The notes under the pieces were generated by a model. The model saw only the letters and a list, made by a program, of their open reading frames with translations, ran no database searches and was not told where the DNA came from. Shown in pieces: positions 26,826 to 35,439 of a stretch of DNA of 64,000 nucleotides. Location of the stretch: NCBI RefSeq assembly GCF_009905545.1, contig NZ_JAAALB010000010.1, positions 1 through 64,000 on the forward strand, read 5' to 3'. Positions within the stretch are counted from its first letter, which is position 1. Every line of letters begins with the position of its first letter. Source of the stretch: Cellulophaga sp. BC115SP. GTDB lineage: Bacteria; Bacteroidota; Bacteroidia; Cytophagales; Spirosomataceae. The translations under genes were made by a program, and so were the position numbers.

Positions 26826-27551
26826 ATGACTAAACTTAGTGTAAATATCAACAAGATAGCTACTATTCGCAACTCCAGAGGTGGCAACAATCCTAATGTA
26901 GTTAAAGTAGCTATGGACTGCGAACGATTTGGTGCAGAAGGCATTACCGTACACCCTCGTCCCGACGAGCGCCATATTCGTTATCAGGATGTGTATGATT
27001 TAAAAGAAATCGTCACTACAGAATTCAATATCGAAGGTAACCCTACCGAAGGTAAGTTTGTAGAGTTAGTGTTGGCAACCAAACCTACTCAAGTAACGCT
27101 CGTACCTGATGCACTTGGTGCTATTACTTCCAATGCAGGATGGGATACAATTGCGCACAAAAGTCGCTTACAAGATTTAATTGCGATGTTTAAAGAAGCA
27201 GGTATTCGTACATCAATTTTTGTGGATGCTGACGAGCGCATGGTTGAAGGAGCTAAAGAGACGGGCACTGACCGTATTGAGCTTTATACTGAGCCTTATG
27301 CTGAGCATTATATACAAAACCGTGAAGCAGCTATTAAAGATTTTGTAAGTGCTGCCCAAGTTGCCAATCAACTAGGTTTGGGTATCAATGCTGGACATGA
27401 TTTGAGTTTGGAAAATCTTCGTTACTTCCAACAAAATATTCCTAACCTCTTAGAGGTATCTATTGGTCACGCTTTAGTGTGCGATGCACTCTATTATGGA
27501 CTCGAAAATACAGTGCAATTGTATCTAAGAGAGACAAAGGCAATAGATTAA
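26826..27551 (+). CDS. pdxJ: Pyridoxine 5'-phosphate synthase PdxJ
   Basis: This 241-residue TIM-barrel enzyme condenses 1-deoxyxylulose 5-phosphate with 3-amino-2-oxopropyl phosphate to make pyridoxine 5'-phosphate (DXP-dependent vitamin B6 pathway). Diagnostic motifs are [53 protein letters not shown] and [10 protein letters not shown]. The start at 26826 fits family length; a frame to 26733 adds 31 unconserved residues. A terminator follows immediately. Confidence 0.96.
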   Translation: MTKLSVNINKIATIRNSRGGNNPNVVKVAMDCERFGAEGITVHPRPDERHIRYQDVYDLKEIVTTEFNIEGNPTEGKFVELVLATKPTQVTLVPDALGAITSNAGWDTIAHKSRLQDLIAMFKEAGIRTSIFVDADERMVEGAKETGTDRIELYTEPYAEHYIQNREAAIKDFVSAAQVANQLGLGINAGHDLSLENLRYFQQNIPNLLEVSIGHALVCDALYYGLENTVQLYLRETKAID

Positions 27552-27553
27552 AG

Positions 27554-27588
27554 AAAAGGTGTCGAGGCTTTACTTGACACCTTTTCCA
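27554..27588 (+). terminator. Terminator after pdxJ
   Basis: The stem AAAAGGTGTCGAG / CTTGACACCTTTT with a short loop lies within 5 bases of the pdxJ stop codon region. Confidence 0.88.
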
Positions 27589-27641
27589 TTTAACATCAAT
27601 TTTCAGCAACTATAAAATAAATTAATAATTCAACCATTGAC

Positions 27642-27674
27642 TTTTGTCAATATATGTTGCGACAAATAAATTTG
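27642..27674 (+). promoter_or_regulatory. Consensus promoter for the candidate RNA at 27681-27837
   Basis: TTTTG (27642-27646) and TAAATTTG (27667-27674) are exactly 20 bases apart, a full match to TTTG-N19/21-TAnnTTTG. No plus-strand protein gene follows for about 870 bases, so it should drive a non-coding transcript. Confidence 0.7.
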
Positions 27675-27680
27675 TATTTA

Positions 27681-27837
27681 CTAAATAACTAATCACAAAA
27701 TTGTTGAACCAACTTGCTTAGTGGCGGCTGAGTAAAGGGTTAATTAAAATTGATACAACTTCTGACAAACTAAACAAACTTATTGTACAAAGTGGCGGCT
27801 TTGGATAATTGTGTTCTGTCTTGTCAGAAGTTTTTTT
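27681..27837 (+). ncRNA. Candidate structured non-coding RNA with twin TGGCGG-loop hairpins
   Basis: This stretch of about 157 bases lies between the consensus promoter and an intrinsic terminator. Hairpin 1 (27714-27735) has stem TTGCTTAG/CTGAGTAA and loop TGGCGG. Hairpin 2 (27788-27803, perhaps extended by 27780-27808) has stem CAAAG/CTTTG and the same loop TGGCGG. The two stems differ in sequence but both pair. A perfect 12-bp helix, AACTTCTGACAA (27757-27768) with TTGTCAGAAGTT (27821-27832), encloses hairpin 2 and runs into seven or so T residues. No conserved reading frame is seen. I do not recognise the family; 6S RNA or another known class cannot be excluded without a covariance search. 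Confidence 0.55.
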
Positions 27838-28198
27838 ATATCTCCTTATCGCCAAGCATTTCTTGTCCTTGTACGACTACTTTAATGCCAACCACATTTC
27901 CATCTTTTCTGATAAAAAATACAGCAGCGCCATAATTAGCTTCTTCAAATTCGTCATCTTGTTTTTTACTCAATTTGGTTTCAGGATAATCCCCTGCCAA
28001 AGCCACCAATGAGCCATTTTTATAATAAATCTTAATTTTAGGAATCTGGTCGTTGGCTTGCATTTTATAACTCCCAAAATAGTCTTTGAAACTCAATGAA
28101 TCAGCTTGTACTGAAATAGTCTGAGAAATCGTCATGTCAGACAACTGAGCTGTAGGCTGTCCTACCGAAAGCAGTGAAGCGATAAGTAAATGATGCAT
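27836..28198 (-). CDS. Small exported protein, DUF3471-like
   Basis: This 120-residue protein has a short N-terminal hydrophobic segment that may be a signal peptide. The body (FKDYFGSYKM, KIKIYYKNGSLVALAGDYPETKLSK, FEEANYGAAVFFIRKDGNVVGIKVVVQG) resembles the DUF3471-type beta domain often found at the C-terminus of class-C beta-lactamase-like proteins, here standing alone. Its stop codon lies inside the poly-T end of the candidate RNA on the other strand. Function unknown. Confidence 0.65.
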   Translation of the reverse strand: MHHLLIASLLSVGQPTAQLSDMTISQTISVQADSLSFKDYFGSYKMQANDQIPKIKIYYKNGSLVALAGDYPETKLSKKQDDEFEEANYGAAVFFIRKDGNVVGIKVVVQGQEMLGDKEI

Positions 28199-28542
28199 GG
28201 TTAAAATGTTTGAGTTGATTAAGAAATTTGGGAAAGAAATCCTAGACTATCAATTCATTTTCAAAGATTTAACAAGAACATAAATTTTACTTTTTTCAAC
28301 AGAATGATTCTTGGTATAGGAAGCAAGAATCATTTATCCACAAAAATTATACTCCTTGCTAAGCTCTTCTATACATAAATATCTAAAGAAGATTTTTCAC
28401 CAACAAGATACCAAATTCTCTACAAAACTAAATTTATTATTAAAAAAATTACATAAAATTATTATGCAAGCATACCTATTTACTTTAACTTAGCATTGTT
28501 ATTCTTCTCTGGTATTCAAATCATCAAAAACTAGCTTTAACT
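28199..28542. other. Upstream region of the beta-oxidation operon
   Basis: This 344-base AT-rich gap contains the candidate operator and promoter at 28463-28498. No open frame or terminator is seen in the rest. Confidence 0.5.
28463..28498 (+). promoter_or_regulatory. Candidate operator and -7 box of the thiolase gene
   Basis: The inverted repeat TATGCAAGCATA (28463-28474) lies upstream of TAGCATTG (28491-28498), one mismatch from TAnnTTTG. From the second GCATAC to the end of the -7 box is 29 bases. The same length is found for the Fe-S oxidoreductase promoter on the minus strand (11778 to 11750). No TTG -33 element is present here, so an activator may be needed. Confidence 0.55.
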
Positions 28543-29748
28543 ATGAACGAAGCTTATATCTATGATGCCGTTCGCACACCTCGTGGTAGAGGTAAGTCTG
28601 ATGGCTCACTTCACGATATTCAACCTGTACAATTAGCGCAACAAGTATTAGAACAACTCCGCGACCGCAACCAACTTGATACTTCGTTGGTCGATGATGT
28701 GATTATGGGCTGTGTAACGCCTATTGGTGAACAAGGTGCTGATATAGCTCGGACAGCTGTTTTGGCTGCGGGTTATCCACAATCAGTCGCAGGGGTACAA
28801 ATCAACCGTTTTTGCTCGTCGGGTTTGGAGGCCGTCAACATGGCTGCTGCTTATATCATGTCTGGTCAGCAAGAATTGATGATTGCAGGAGGTATCGAAT
28901 CAATGTCACGTGTGGCGATGGGTGCCGATGGTGGTGCAATGATGATGAATCCACAACTTATCGCAACCCACAAATTTGTTCCTCAAGGTATCTCAGCAGA
29001 TTTGATTGCCACCAAATATGGTTACTCACGTCAAGCTGTTGACCAATTTGCGGTTATATCACAACAACGTGCAGCAATAGCTCATGCAGATGGACGCTTC
29101 AACCATTCAATGTTTGGGGTAAAAGATGAAATAGGAATTGAGGTGCTCAACTATGATGAAGGTATGCGACCCGATACCACAGTAGATGGTTTGGCAAAAC
29201 TTCGCCCTTCTTTTGAAATGATGGGACAAATGGGACTCGACCATTTGGCACTGATGAAATATCCAGAACTTAATGAAATCAATCACGTACATCACGCAGG
29301 AAATTCCTCACAAATTGTAGATGGTTCTGCTGGAATATTGATAGGAAATAAAGCCATTGGTGAAAAATTGGGATTGAAACCAAGAGCTAAAATTTCTGCC
29401 TTTGGAGTTTGTGGTTCTGAGCCTACTATAATGCTAACAGGTCCGATTCCTGCTACACAAAAAGTGCTCAAACGCAACGGGATGAACATTCAGGATATAG
29501 ACTTATTTGAGATAAATGAGGCATTTGCAGCTATTCCCATGTTATTTATGGACGTTTTGGGAGTTGATCACAGTAAAGTTAACGTAAACGGAGGAGCTAT
29601 TGCTTTGGGACATCCACTTGGTGCTACAGGGGCAATCATTTTGATGACATTACTTGATGAATTGGAGCGTACAGGCAAAGGCACTGGACTTGCCAGCTTA
29701 TGTATTGGAGGAGGTATGGGAATCGCCACCGTTATTGAGCGTATTTAG
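28543..29748 (+). CDS. fadA: Acetyl-CoA C-acyltransferase (3-ketoacyl-CoA thiolase)
   Basis: This 401-residue thiolase performs the last step of beta-oxidation, splitting 3-ketoacyl-CoA with CoA. The nucleophile Cys is in NRFCSSGLEAV (about residue 91). C-terminal motifs NEAFAAIP, GGAIALGHPLGATG (catalytic His) and CIGGGMG (second Cys) are intact. It is the first gene of a two-gene operon, 43 bases before the multifunctional enzyme. Confidence 0.94.
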   Translation: MNEAYIYDAVRTPRGRGKSDGSLHDIQPVQLAQQVLEQLRDRNQLDTSLVDDVIMGCVTPIGEQGADIARTAVLAAGYPQSVAGVQINRFCSSGLEAVNMAAAYIMSGQQELMIAGGIESMSRVAMGADGGAMMMNPQLIATHKFVPQGISADLIATKYGYSRQAVDQFAVISQQRAAIAHADGRFNHSMFGVKDEIGIEVLNYDEGMRPDTTVDGLAKLRPSFEMMGQMGLDHLALMKYPELNEINHVHHAGNSSQIVDGSAGILIGNKAIGEKLGLKPRAKISAFGVCGSEPTIMLTGPIPATQKVLKRNGMNIQDIDLFEINEAFAAIPMLFMDVLGVDHSKVNVNGGAIALGHPLGATGAIILMTLLDELERTGKGTGLASLCIGGGMGIATVIERI

Positions 29749-29791
29749 AGTTTGCTCTACAATACTTAAATGATGATTCAATTTCTATTTA

Positions 29792-31963
29792 ATGAAGACA
29801 CAAATGATTACTATCAATATCCAAAACAATATAGCTGTCCTAGGCATTAATATTGCCAATCAGCCTATGAATGTGCTCAACAATGAATCTATTCCTGCAT
29901 TGTCCGAAGCACTTGAAAAAGTGTATACCAATCCTGATGTTAAAGGAATTATTCTGACCTCAGAACGACCTGAGTTTATTGCAGGGGCAGATTTGAAAAT
30001 GATTCTTCAAAATAATGGACGAGCGCCAGAAGAACTTTTCAAACTTTCTATGAGTCTGAATACCATTTTCCGAAAAATGGAAACCAACGGCAAACCTATC
30101 GTGGCAGCTATGAATGGTACGGCATTAGGCGGAGGCTATGAGGTTTGTTTGGCTTGTCATCATCGGGTTGCACTCAATAATCCAAAATCCATTATTGGTT
30201 TACCAGAAGTAACCATTGGCTTGTTGCCAGGTGGAGGCGGTACACAACGTCTACCCCGTATGATTGGAATGGAGGCGGCCGCGCCGCTATTGCTCGAAGG
30301 GAAAAGAGTTTCGCCTAAAGATGCTTTGGCACTAGGTATGGTCGACCAATTAGCTGACTCGCCCGAAGAAATGTTACAAAAAGCCGTAGAATGGATAGAA
30401 ACTCATCCTATTGCTGTACAGCCTTGGGATGAAGTGGATAAAAAAACAGGTAAGATTAAGGCAAGAGAAAATTTTAAAGTGCCAGGAGGAAATGTCTTAA
30501 CGCCTAAAGGTGTTCAGTTGATGATGGGCGGTACTGCCATGACCCTTACCAAAACCCAAGGAAATTATCCTGCACCTATCGAAATTATGTCATGTGTGTA
30601 CGAGGGCTTACTCGTCAATATTGACCGAGGTATTGTTATCGAAGCTCGTCATTTCGTAAAAGTAGCCAACTCGACAGTTGCCAAAAATCTTATCAGAACG
30701 ACCTTTTTTGGACTCAACGAAGTCAATAAAGGAGCAGGAAGACCCAAAAATGTCCCACCAACGCAAATCAACAGTATCGGAATTTTAGGTGCTGGCATGA
30801 TGGGCGCTGGTATTGCTTATGTATCGGCGTTGGCAGGTTTGAAAGTGGTATTAAAAGATACTTCACTTGAAAATGCGGAAAAGGGTAAAGATTACTCTCG
30901 TAAACTACTACAAAAAGGTATTGAGCGTGGTAAAATGACTGCCGAAAAAGCAGAGCAAATTTTAACGCTTATTCATACGACCGATATTTACGAACCACTT
31001 CAGGGCGTAGATTTGATTATTGAGGCGGTGTTTGAAAATCCTAACCTTAAGGCTAGTGTTACACAAGAGGCAGAACAATTCCTACGAGAAGATGGCTTAT
31101 TTGCTTCAAATACTTCCACGCTTCCTATTACAGAACTGGCAAAAGCTACCCAAAAACAAGAGAACTTTATAGGTATTCACTTCTTTTCACCTGTAGATAA
31201 AATGCAATTGGTAGAGATTATCGTTGGTAAACAAACCAGTGAATATGCTCTCGCTATGGCAATGGATTACGTCAAGAAAATCCGCAAGACGCCAATTGTC
31301 GTAAATGACTCGAGAGGTTTTTATACTTCGAGAGTATTTAGCACTTATACTTCTGAAGGATTAGAGTTGTTAAAAGATGGCGTAAATCCTGTGGTAATTG
31401 AAAATGTGGCTAAGCAAATGGGCTTTCCTGTTGGACCATTGGCAGTTTCAGATGAGGTTGCGTTAGATTTGGCTTACAAAATTTCGCACGAGTCTGTACA
31501 AGCTGGCGTACTATCGCCAGACGATACGGCGTATCAAATCAGTAAGCAGTTTACCGAAATGGGACGTTTAGGTAAAAAAGCCAAAGCAGGCTTTTATGAA
31601 TACCCTGACCCATCTACAGGAAAGAAAAAGTATCTTTGGGAAGGGTTATCTCAATTATTTCCCTTAAATTCATTCCAGCCTTCTGCCGAAGACATCAAAC
31701 AGCGACTTTTTTATCGTCAAGTACTCGAAACGGTAAAGTGTTTTGAAGAGGGAGTTCTTAGAACCCCACTCGATGCCGATTTGGGATCTATTTTTGCTTG
31801 GGGATTTCCTGCTTATTTGGGAGGAACACTTTCTTTTGTGGATACAGTGGGAATTGTGAATTTTGTAAAAGAATGTGATAGATTGGCTGATACCTACGGA
31901 GAACGTTTTAGACCAACAACCCAACTTCGTGAAATGGCTAAAGCGAACAAAGGATTTTATTGA
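29792..31963 (+). CDS. fadB: Fatty acid oxidation multifunctional enzyme (enoyl-CoA hydratase / 3-hydroxyacyl-CoA dehydrogenase)
   Basis: This is a 723-residue bifunctional enzyme. The N-terminal crotonase domain (about 1-190) carries the catalytic glutamates in GGGYEVCLACH and GLPEVTIGLLPGGGGTQRLPR. The dehydrogenase domain starts at about residue 329 with GILGAGMMGAGIAYVSALAG and has the catalytic His in GIHFFSPVDKMQLVEII. Two C-terminal dehydrogenase repeats follow. It is closer to FadJ/FadB of aerobic bacteria than to stand-alone enzymes. It is co-transcribed with the thiolase gene, and a terminator follows. Confidence 0.94.
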   Translation: MKTQMITINIQNNIAVLGINIANQPMNVLNNESIPALSEALEKVYTNPDVKGIILTSERPEFIAGADLKMILQNNGRAPEELFKLSMSLNTIFRKMETNGKPIVAAMNGTALGGGYEVCLACHHRVALNNPKSIIGLPEVTIGLLPGGGGTQRLPRMIGMEAAAPLLLEGKRVSPKDALALGMVDQLADSPEEMLQKAVEWIETHPIAVQPWDEVDKKTGKIKARENFKVPGGNVLTPKGVQLMMGGTAMTLTKTQGNYPAPIEIMSCVYEGLLVNIDRGIVIEARHFVKVANSTVAKNLIRTTFFGLNEVNKGAGRPKNVPPTQINSIGILGAGMMGAGIAYVSALAGLKVVLKDTSLENAEKGKDYSRKLLQKGIERGKMTAEKAEQILTLIHTTDIYEPLQGVDLIIEAVFENPNLKASVTQEAEQFLREDGLFASNTSTLPITELAKATQKQENFIGIHFFSPVDKMQLVEIIVGKQTSEYALAMAMDYVKKIRKTPIVVNDSRGFYTSRVFSTYTSEGLELLKDGVNPVVIENVAKQMGFPVGPLAVSDEVALDLAYKISHESVQAGVLSPDDTAYQISKQFTEMGRLGKKAKAGFYEYPDPSTGKKKYLWEGLSQLFPLNSFQPSAEDIKQRLFYRQVLETVKCFEEGVLRTPLDADLGSIFAWGFPAYLGGTLSFVDTVGIVNFVKECDRLADTYGERFRPTTQLREMAKANKGFY

Positions 31964-32063
31964 TTTCTGACTAGAGATTATTGAACGAGACATTCTTAAA
32001 GAACCGACTTTTCATATCTCAATATTTGATAAACTTTTTTTACCTTGACTAAATTTAAAATGC

Positions 32064-32098
32064 TAGGCTTTGAGATTTTCTCGAAGCCTACTTTTTTA
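32064..32098 (+). terminator. Terminator after the beta-oxidation operon
   Basis: TAGGCTTTGAG pairs with CTCGAAGCCTA (one G-U pair) around TTTT-rich loop bases, followed by a run of T. Confidence 0.85.
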
Positions 32099-32230
32099 TA
32101 TACTCCCTCCATTTTAAACCTTTCGGTCTTAGATATGTTAATCTAATAAAGGCATATATTGCTTATGTGTGTAACTTTCACTCAACAAACATACAAATCT
32201 CAACTAGACTTTTTTTGATTAAGAACATTT

Positions 32231-32920
32231 ATGACAATACGTTCGCTACGGCAATTACTCACCGAAAAATATACAAAAACAACCCAGTTCATTCTAACCT
32301 TGATGTATGTTGTAGGGTTAATTGGGTTGCAGGTTCCTGTGTTAAAGCCTATTTTTCAAGAATTATCGGCTTTTAATTTATGGGTGTCTGCTGGTTTACT
32401 GTTGATTTTCCATCAAGATTTTCATAAAAACTTTATCATTCTAGGTGTCATTTGCTATTTAGTGGGCTATTGGATTGAAGTAATTGGAGTACACACGGGC
32501 GTTATTTTTGGAGTGTATCAATATGGTGCAGGTTTAGGCACAAAGCTATTTAAAGTACCGCTGGTAATTGGTACAAATTGGTTCATATTGGTGTATTGTA
32601 GCGGTATTTTTGGGGAAAAATTCAAAGAGTATTTCAAGCTTTCATGGCATCCCATTATCCAAGGAATTTTTATTGGAACTATAATGACTAGCTTGGATTA
32701 CCTCATAGAGCCTGTAGCGATAGCTTTAGATTTTTGGCAATGGGAAAATAATATTATCCCTATTCGTAATTATGTCGCTTGGTGGATTATTGCCGCCATC
32801 TTAGGTTATTACTTTAGTATTAGTAAGTTTGATAAGCATAACCCATTAGCTATTTTACTACTTTTTTTACAATGCTTTTTCTTCTCAGGGCATACAATTT
32901 TATTTATGTTGAATAATTGA
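32231..32920 (+). CDS. Carotenoid biosynthesis membrane protein (DUF422, CruF-like)
   Basis: This 229-residue protein has about seven helices. It belongs to the carotenoid synthesis family that includes CruF, a 1'-hydratase of acyclic carotenoid ends. Supporting motifs are YWIEVIGVHTGVIFGVYQYG, VPLVIGTNWF and TSLDYLIEPVAIALDFW. No other crt genes are in the window. The CarH-like regulator gene lies 152 bases downstream on the same strand and may control it. Confidence 0.85.
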   Translation: MTIRSLRQLLTEKYTKTTQFILTLMYVVGLIGLQVPVLKPIFQELSAFNLWVSAGLLLIFHQDFHKNFIILGVICYLVGYWIEVIGVHTGVIFGVYQYGAGLGTKLFKVPLVIGTNWFILVYCSGIFGEKFKEYFKLSWHPIIQGIFIGTIMTSLDYLIEPVAIALDFWQWENNIIPIRNYVAWWIIAAILGYYFSISKFDKHNPLAILLLFLQCFFFSGHTILFMLNN

Positions 32921-33072
32921 ATTAATTTTGTTGAAAAATAAAACCTTTTTATTGAACAAAGGCTTTACCTCTTACTATTTGGATAAATATCTCAAACAAA
33001 AAGAAATCAAGACTAGAATTCCTCTTTTTCTAGTTCGGGTGCAAGGGCAACAAGACTAACAATACCACAACC

Positions 33073-33951
33073 ATGAGCAATTATTCTATCAAGGATCTCG
33101 AACAGTTATCGGGTATAAAAGCACATACTCTCAGAATTTGGGAGCAACGATATGATATTCTCAAACCTACACGTACAGATACTAATATTAGGACTTATGA
33201 TGATGTAGATTTGAAGCTGGTATTGAATATTGCGTTGCTGAAGGAACACGGCTATAAAATTTCGGAAATTGCTCAAATGAGTGCTGAATCGATGGCTCGT
33301 GAGGTGATGGTTATTTCGGATAAGCAAATGAATTATCCTGATCAAATACATGCCTTAACGATTTCGATGTTGGACTTAGATGAGGAGCGTTTCGAAAAAA
33401 TTATCAGTACTAATACTTTACAGTTTGGGTTTGAAAATATGATGATAAACATCATTCATCCCTTCTTAAGCCGTATTGGTACGCTATGGATGACAGGTTC
33501 GATTGGACCTGCGCAAGAGCATTTTATCTCAAATTTGATTCGTCAGAAAATTATCGTAGCAATAGATGGACAATTACCCTCGTTAAAAGTTGGGGCAAAA
33601 AAGTATCTTTTATTTTTACCTGAGGGCGAATTACATGAAACAAGTTTATTATTTGCTAACTATTTAGTACGTGCACGACAAAACAAAGTGGTGTATTTAG
33701 GACAAAGTCTTCCTTTCGAAGAACTCGTATTTGCTTATAATGTACACAAGCCAGACTATTTGTTTACAGTCATTACAAGCGTACCTGCACAAGACGAAAT
33801 TCAAAAGTATGTATATAAATTAGCTCATACTTTTCCTAATACCAAAATCTTGATTACTGGTTATCAAGTTATCGGTCAAGACCTTGACTGCCCTGATAAC
33901 GTTGAGATTTTAACACAAGTAAAGCATCTTATTTCTTTTGCAGAAGAGTAG
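33073..33951 (+). CDS. MerR-family regulator with cobalamin-binding domain (CarA/CarH-like)
   Basis: This 292-residue protein has an N-terminal MerR DNA-binding domain (YSIKDLEQLSGIKAHTLRIWEQRY). A helical bundle follows, containing LWMTGSIGPAQEHF, an exact W-x9-EH cap motif as in adenosyl-B12 photoreceptor CarH. A B12-binding Rossmann domain then shows EGELHETSLLFANYLVR, with the axial His, and YLGQSLPFEELV. In Thermus CarH the residue after the Trp is the His that forms the bis-His state after light exposure; here it is Met. It probably controls the carotenoid gene just upstream. Whether light is sensed is uncertain. Confidence 0.88.
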   Translation: MSNYSIKDLEQLSGIKAHTLRIWEQRYDILKPTRTDTNIRTYDDVDLKLVLNIALLKEHGYKISEIAQMSAESMAREVMVISDKQMNYPDQIHALTISMLDLDEERFEKIISTNTLQFGFENMMINIIHPFLSRIGTLWMTGSIGPAQEHFISNLIRQKIIVAIDGQLPSLKVGAKKYLLFLPEGELHETSLLFANYLVRARQNKVVYLGQSLPFEELVFAYNVHKPDYLFTVITSVPAQDEIQKYVYKLAHTFPNTKILITGYQVIGQDLDCPDNVEILTQVKHLISFAEE

Positions 33952-33997
33952 GTTTTGTTTAGTCGTTAGCAATTTAGTTTGCGGTTTTAAAATCATC

Positions 33998-34045
33998 AAT
34001 GAATAAAGGCACAAAGTGATTAGTTACTTTGTGCCTTTATTCATT
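33998..34045 (+). terminator. Terminator after the MerR gene, CACAAAGT type
   Basis: This is a perfect 20-bp stem: arm AATGAATAAAGGCACAAAGT, 8-base loop, arm ACTTTGTGCCTTTATTCATT. It shares the GGCACAAAGTG word with the repeats at 10196-10292 and 47091-47122. Being a palindrome with short T runs, it may also be a repeat element. Confidence 0.7.
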
Positions 34046-34183
34046 AATACGCTGTAAGCCGTAGGCATTAGGCAAAAGAGCTTAAATTATTTCATGAGAA
34101 ATTCATTTCAACTTTTAGCCTACAGCATAAAGCCTAGAGCTTAATGCGGGTAAAATTTATTTTAATTTTGCCTACTAACTTAC
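34041..34183. repeat. Dispersed fold-back intergenic repeat, copy 6
   Basis: TTAATACGCTGTAAGCC then GTAGGCATTAGGCAAAAGAG form the left half. CTTTTAGCCTACAGC and ATAAAGCCTAGAGC form the right half. The tail GGGTAAAATTTATTT / TAATTTTGCCTACTAAC matches copy 1. Confidence 0.8.
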
Positions 34184-34190
34184 CTATCAA

Positions 34191-35216
34191 TTACTTGTCT
34201 CGCCAATAGTTTTCCACTCTATTTTTTACATTTTCTCTAATATTTCCATAGAATAAATTATAGTCAGCACGATGCCAAATTTTGGTATTTAGCAAAAATC
34301 TACCTTTTACATAAGGCTTATTAATCCAGAGCATTCCTGCATGGTTTTGAGCATCTACAGCTTCAGGCACATAAGTAAATTTGAGTCCCACACCTCCTTT
34401 ACTCAAAGAACGAGGAGCAAATTCCTCATCAAGTTTCCATGTCAATGGGTTGGTACTAATCGAAGTATTAAGCCCTTCGTTGTACCATGATGGATAATAA
34501 TCTCTAGCATAGGTATTCCACGAGACAAAACAGCCTGTTTGGTCTCCATTTTCACAAGCTTTGATTGACTCAAAAGTATTAAGTTGCGTGGCAATACCCA
34601 CCAAATAAGCCGCTACAAATTGTTTCTGTAGAGGTTTTAGATCAAAAAACTCTTTTATCAATCTTTTAGCATGTACAGTTCCTTGGCTATGCGAAGCAAT
34701 CACAATAGGGCGACCTTGATTGTAATGTTGAAGGTAATATTCAAAAGACGCCTTTACGTCCGAATACGCCAAATCTAAGGATTTTACTTTATCGGTCAAA
34801 TCCTTGGTAACAAACGCATGATAATGTGCCTGACGATAACGCGGCGCATATACACGACACGAGCCATTAAATACCGACGCCTGATTGAGAATGGTAGATT
34901 CATCTACTTTTTGATTCATATCGGCATCATTCACATCGGCATTCCAATCAGATGGACCTTGAGGCTTTTGTGTGTAAATAGTAGGGTGAATAAAAAAAAC
35001 ATCCACCTTAGCTTGTGCCTGATTATCAGCAAAATCTGACTTCAAGGGCACTTGGTCGGCAGGATCATTTTTGTCAGGTAACGATGCCCAATGCTCCTTC
35101 AAGGCATAATTTGGCTTGGAAGGATTCGTATTTTCATTATAATGGCTCTGTATTTGATAAGGAACTCTTTGACAAGAAAGAATAAGCCATGCAAAAATCA
35201 GGAGGTAAAAACGCAT
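34191..35216 (-). CDS. DUF3089 alpha/beta-hydrolase-like lipoprotein
   Basis: This 341-residue protein has an N-terminal lipobox (LILSCQ, Cys about 15). The DUF3089 family has an alpha/beta-hydrolase-like core. DVFFIHPTIY and the nucleophile-type IASHSQGTVHAKRL are visible, and the C-terminal region contains AQNHAGMLWI. It should be exposed at the envelope. Substrate unknown. It is divergent from the large TonB receptor gene. Confidence 0.82.
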   Translation of the reverse strand: MRFYLLIFAWLILSCQRVPYQIQSHYNENTNPSKPNYALKEHWASLPDKNDPADQVPLKSDFADNQAQAKVDVFFIHPTIYTQKPQGPSDWNADVNDADMNQKVDESTILNQASVFNGSCRVYAPRYRQAHYHAFVTKDLTDKVKSLDLAYSDVKASFEYYLQHYNQGRPIVIASHSQGTVHAKRLIKEFFDLKPLQKQFVAAYLVGIATQLNTFESIKACENGDQTGCFVSWNTYARDYYPSWYNEGLNTSISTNPLTWKLDEEFAPRSLSKGGVGLKFTYVPEAVDAQNHAGMLWINKPYVKGRFLLNTKIWHRADYNLFYGNIRENVKNRVENYWRDK

Positions 35217-35439
35217 AAGTTATCTTATTGTATGATTTTTTGAAAAATTTGTAAAAAAACCATTTTTATATTAACTAAATTCTCTAAACATTAGTTAGAT
35301 TTACGAATCAAACAACTGTTTAGTTGAGAAGAGTTTAAAATCGTTTTGAAACACAAACGGTATAGTTTTCAAACAATTGTAAATCTACTATTCTTTTTGA
35401 AGTAAACAGTTTTCGTAATCTTAATTCACTAAAAAACGT

